Of a stretch of DNA of 7,729 nt, positions 5,001-7,729 are shown piece after piece. The stretch spans positions 1-7,729 of the forward strand of contig DAUW01000011.1 of assembly GCA_002505355.1 (NCBI GenBank), in the 5' to 3' direction. The stretch comes from Euryarchaeota archaeon UBA229 (GTDB lineage: Archaea > Thermoplasmatota > Poseidoniia > Poseidoniales > Poseidoniaceae). The notes beneath the pieces are model-generated. The model was not told where the DNA came from and did not search any database. It saw only the letters and a program-made list of their open reading frames with translations. Within the stretch, counting starts at the first letter, position 1, and every line of letters begins with the position of its first letter. Made by a program: the position numbers and the translations under genes.

Positions 5001-6602
5001 ATGCACTGGGCGGACGTAGTTGCCGTAAATTTAGCGCGTCGCGGCAAGAAACACATAATTTCAACCGGTATTACACCGAGTGGAGAATTTCATATTGGTC
5101 ACCTCAGAGAAATCTTGACTGGGGAAATGATTTCAAGAGCCGCAATGGATGCAGGTCTTGATGTCGAGTTCATTTTCATCGTTGATGATGCAGACCCGCT
5201 GAGGAGAGTTTATCCATTTTTAGATGATGAGTATCATCAATACATTGGGCACCAAATAGGCAACATACCAGCACCAAATGCTGATGGTAAACCAGACCAT
5301 GAGCGATTCAACAACGAGGGTTTGAATTATGCTGACTACTTTCTGAACCCATTTTTAGAAGCGTTAAGAACTATCGGCGTCAACCCTCGAATCGTCAAAA
5401 ATCTTGCCGCTTACCGCAATGGAAAATTTACTGAATGCATCAAAATAGCCTGTGATAATGCTGAGGCAATTAGAGAAATAATTGAGCGTGTATCGGGGAG
5501 AGAGTTACCCCAGCAGTGGTTTCCTTGGAGTCCAATCGACGCTGCAGGTTCGTTAGAAGGCGTTACTGTGACAGGTTATGACTATCCGTTTGTTCATTTC
5601 ATTGATGCTCAGGGCAATACGGGCTCATCAGATATTACCGAGGGTCGGGGAAAACTACCTTGGCGTATTGATTGGCCAGCTAAGTGGTCTTGGATAGGGG
5701 TAACTTGCGAAGCCTTCGGCAAAGATCACGGTGCTAGTGGAGGTTCATACGACACCGGTAAGGAAATTTCTCAACTATTCGGTTATGATGCACCACAACC
5801 GCTAGTGTATGAGTGGATAAGCCTGAAGGGTAAGGGCGCTATGTCGTCATCCTCTGGCAATACAATCGGCCCAATGGAGGCACTGGAGTTAGTTCCACCC
5901 GAAATTTTACGATTTTTAATAGCCCAATCAAAGCCGAACAAGGCGATTGAGTTTGATGCCGGGATGAATTTAGTAAATCTGGCAGATGAGTATGAACGTA
6001 GTTGCGCTCGTAACCTTGAGGAGGAACTTATGGATGAAACCCTATCTAGACGCAGAAAGGTGCATCTCGAAGATTTGGTGGGGACAATTAGATTGTCATC
6101 AATCGAACGCAACAAGAAATCAGATTACTCAAACGTGTCCTTTCGCCATTTAGCCCTGCTAGCACAGACCAAAACCGACGATCAACAGGTATGGGAAAGC
6201 CTCGGACTTGGAAATAATAAACCACCGTCGAAAATACTGGTGGACCGTCTAAATAAAATGCGGACCTGGATAAACTCGCCTCATTTCCCCGAGGAAATGC
6301 GTATAACAATAATCAACCATGTACCACAAGACATCATGGAAAATTTAGATCAGGATGAGGTAATGGTACTGAGAAATCTAACGGAACTGCTCAGTCAATG
6401 CAGGTGGGATTTAGACTCCATTGCCGATTGCATAATCGAGTCTGCAAAATCTATAGATAAATCACCAAGAATTGCTTACACCGTTGCGTATTCATGTTTG
6501 ATGGGCAGTAAAAAGGGCCCTAAACTAGCACCAATAATAGCCGAGTTGAATAAGCAGGATGTAATCAACCAGTTTACGAGATGTTTAGATATCCTAAATT
6601 AA
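5001..6602 (+). CDS. lysS: Lysyl-tRNA synthetase, class I
   Basis: A 533-residue class I LysRS, the archaeal-type enzyme unrelated to class II LysRS; it charges tRNA-Lys with lysine using ATP. Evidence in order: the family N-terminus MHWADVVA, GITPSGEFHIGH with HIGH at 31-34, VDDADPLRRV, GRGKLPWRIDWPAKW (RIDWPAKW 222-229), AFGKDH, GGSYDTGKEI, and the KMSKS-equivalent AMSSSSGN (280-287). The C-terminal portion (about 290-533) is helical, as expected for the anticodon-binding cage of this family. The length is normal. An oddity is the segment between PID (178-180) and SSDI: other archaeal enzymes carry paired Cys/His zinc ligands there, but here it reads IDAAGSL (179-185) and IDAQGNTG (201-208), with no cysteine. 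The start is fixed by a strong Shine-Dalgarno. It sits 11 bp behind the GfcR-like gene on the same strand. Confidence 0.97.
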   Translation: MHWADVVAVNLARRGKKHIISTGITPSGEFHIGHLREILTGEMISRAAMDAGLDVEFIFIVDDADPLRRVYPFLDDEYHQYIGHQIGNIPAPNADGKPDHERFNNEGLNYADYFLNPFLEALRTIGVNPRIVKNLAAYRNGKFTECIKIACDNAEAIREIIERVSGRELPQQWFPWSPIDAAGSLEGVTVTGYDYPFVHFIDAQGNTGSSDITEGRGKLPWRIDWPAKWSWIGVTCEAFGKDHGASGGSYDTGKEISQLFGYDAPQPLVYEWISLKGKGAMSSSSGNTIGPMEALELVPPEILRFLIAQSKPNKAIEFDAGMNLVNLADEYERSCARNLEEELMDETLSRRRKVHLEDLVGTIRLSSIERNKKSDYSNVSFRHLALLAQTKTDDQQVWESLGLGNNKPPSKILVDRLNKMRTWINSPHFPEEMRITIINHVPQDIMENLDQDEVMVLRNLTELLSQCRWDLDSIADCIIESAKSIDKSPRIAYTVAYSCLMGSKKGPKLAPIIAELNKQDVINQFTRCLDILN

Positions 6603-6642
6603 ACCGACAATGCAGATTAATCCATCGTCAATATCCGCACCA

Positions 6643-6650
6643 TTCAAATG
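6643..6650 (+). promoter_or_regulatory. Candidate TATA box for the zinc-ribbon gene
   Basis: TTCAAATG in the 70-bp gap after LysRS is centred about 26 bases upstream of the ATG at 6673. No Shine-Dalgarno is visible before that ATG, so a leaderless transcript from its own promoter is plausible. The call rests on composition and spacing alone. Confidence 0.3.
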
Positions 6651-6672
6651 ATAGGGGCATTCATCGCACCAC

Positions 6673-7729
6673 ATGGCGGGTGTGTACTGTCCCATCTGTG
6701 AGGCAGATGTTGAACCCGCGGCAAAATATTGCCTGTCATGTGGTCATGACATGGATGTGCAAGGGCCAATAACCTCGACAGGTCACGACTTGAATCAGTT
6801 ACGGGAGGTAATTCGTCTAAGAGATGACCTCTCAATGGCTGAAAAATTTGACATGATTGCCAAAATAGAAGAAGGTGCAAATCCAATTCAACTCGGTATT
6901 GCCGCACCTGCTGAAGGTGAGGAAGTTGACATCTCAGATGCTTTTATGGCCAATGAAATCGAAATAAGTGCCGCTAAACCAAGCGTAGCTAGAGACTGGG
7001 GAAGCTCCCCCGCAGCAAATGCTGCGGTTAGAGCAGTTGTGCGTGGAACCAATGCGTGGGATTTAATCCAGGATGGAAAGTTAAATCTCAATGAAGGGTT
7101 ATTTAGAACAGCCATGGATACTGGTATGGAAGCATCAACGCACATCCATGACGTCGCTAGTGGAGAACATGAAGGAATCGACCCTGATGCGATGAGGGCG
7201 ATTCCAGTGCTGAAGCCGCCAAAACGTAGCTTCTGTCCTAAATGCGGTTCAGACATTCATAGCAATACGATGCTTCAATGGAGAAAATGGCGAGATTCCT
7301 CCAGCGAAGTTGTTTCAATGCAGTTGGAAGCATCGATGGAAACTGCACTAATCCAAGTAGCATCCCACTACATCAACGTAATGCAAGCCATCCAGGATGA
7401 ACGCGATGACGCATATGAAAAATTAGCAAAAACCGATGCGAAAAAAATTGAAGAAAAATTACGAACCAAATTAACCAAAGAAATCCGCAAAGAGTTGGAA
7501 AAAGAAATTCGTGCTGAACTATCCGAAGAAATGGCAAATCAGTCAGTTTCTGACGTCGCTAAGAAATCAGATGACACAAAGAAAAGTGCTAAGAAAGCCA
7601 CTAAACCAAAAGCCAAAAAATCTGGTAAATCAGACAAACAAAAACCAAAATCTGGCGGTGGCATGTTCGGAGCCAAAACCCCCAAGAAAAAGTATGAAGG
7701 TGAGGATGGCGGGAAGGTTGACTGGTTCC
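6673..7729 (+). CDS. Zinc-ribbon, coiled-coil protein with lysine-rich tail; 3' end outside window
   Basis: An unrecognised protein of at least 352 residues; the frame is open to the right edge, so it is incomplete. The N-terminus is a compact zinc ribbon, YCPICEADVEPAAKYCLSCG, with ligands C6, C9, C20 and C23. A largely acidic linker follows, then a second single knuckle, FCPKCGSDIH (C188, C191), for which no second CxxC pair is seen in the visible part. Residues about 205-240 look helical (SSSEVVSMQLEASMETALIQV). Residues about 240-288 form a strongly charged probable coiled coil (repeated KxxEEKL/KEIRKELEKEI units). Residues about 296-345 are low-complexity and rich in Lys, Ser and Ala, reminiscent of nucleic-acid-binding tails. 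No membrane segment or signal peptide is seen. The ATG at 6673 is chosen because it precedes the first zinc knuckle directly. It lies 70 bp after LysRS on the same strand. Function is unknown; binding of nucleic acid or ribosomes is a guess from the tail. Confidence 0.82.
   Translation, partial: MAGVYCPICEADVEPAAKYCLSCGHDMDVQGPITSTGHDLNQLREVIRLRDDLSMAEKFDMIAKIEEGANPIQLGIAAPAEGEEVDISDAFMANEIEISAAKPSVARDWGSSPAANAAVRAVVRGTNAWDLIQDGKLNLNEGLFRTAMDTGMEASTHIHDVASGEHEGIDPDAMRAIPVLKPPKRSFCPKCGSDIHSNTMLQWRKWRDSSSEVVSMQLEASMETALIQVASHYINVMQAIQDERDDAYEKLAKTDAKKIEEKLRTKLTKEIRKELEKEIRAELSEEMANQSVSDVAKKSDDTKKSAKKATKPKAKKSGKSDKQKPKSGGGMFGAKTPKKKYEGEDGGKVDWF

Noticed and set aside
5783..6309. Minus-strand open frames inside LysRS
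   Set aside because: They lie antisense to conserved LysRS sequence and show no protein motifs or initiation signals.
6603..6672. Possible small RNA or terminator in the gap after LysRS
   Set aside because: I see no stable inverted repeat or T-run; only a weak TATA-like box is supportable.
6581..6772. Short + strand open frame bridging the LysRS end and the zinc-ribbon gene
   Set aside because: It overlaps both real genes in another frame, and its sequence shows no recognisable fold.
6888..7256. Minus-strand open frame inside the zinc-ribbon gene
   Set aside because: The opposite strand encodes paired zinc-ribbon and knuckle motifs in a frame that stays open for over a kilobase; this frame is a shadow.

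Overview
The window looks like chromosomal DNA of a planktonic archaeon, most likely an uncultured marine Thermoplasmatota of the Marine Group II (Poseidoniales) kind. Archaeal origin rests on a class I lysyl-tRNA synthetase, an archaeal/eukaryotic NOG1-type GTPase, initiation factor aIF2-beta and a GfcR-like HTH-phosphoribosyltransferase. The marine MGII placement is an inference from the moderate base composition, very tight packing and the bacterial-looking metabolic genes beside the archaeal core; no rRNA gene is present to confirm it.

Layout: (1) 2-1300 (+), the 3' part of an arginyl-tRNA synthetase gene cut by the left edge. (2) 1301-2413 (-), a NOG1-family ribosome-biogenesis GTPase, convergent with ArgRS and with no base between the two stop codons. 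(3) After a 113-bp divergent spacer, a compact three-gene + strand unit at 2527-3884: a small protein with a possible Sm-like barrel, a pterin-4a-carbinolamine dehydratase overlapping it by 23 bp, and a YdjA-like nitroreductase 10 bp further on. (4) 3881-4291 (-), aIF2-beta, whose stop codon interlocks with the nitroreductase stop in a shared TTAA. (5) After a second 113-bp divergent spacer, a + strand pair at 4405-6602: a GfcR-like regulator and class I LysRS, joined by a strong Shine-Dalgarno sequence that begins inside the regulator's stop codon. (6) 6673 to the right edge (+), the 5' part of a gene for a zinc-ribbon/coiled-coil/lysine-rich-tail protein of unknown function.

The unifying theme is translation: two tRNA-charging enzymes, a ribosome-assembly GTPase and a tRNA-delivery factor lie within 7.7 kb, with a probable PRPP-responsive regulator co-transcribed with LysRS. 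The dehydratase and nitroreductase are cofactor/redox enzymes of bacterial-type families.

There is no mobile element, CRISPR array, tRNA, rRNA or gene-free stretch above 120 bp. I do not see a novel multi-gene defence or mobile system. The points most worth a second look are the LysRS that lacks the usual zinc ligands, the two small uncharacterised proteins, the regulator-LysRS operon and the zero-length convergent junctions.
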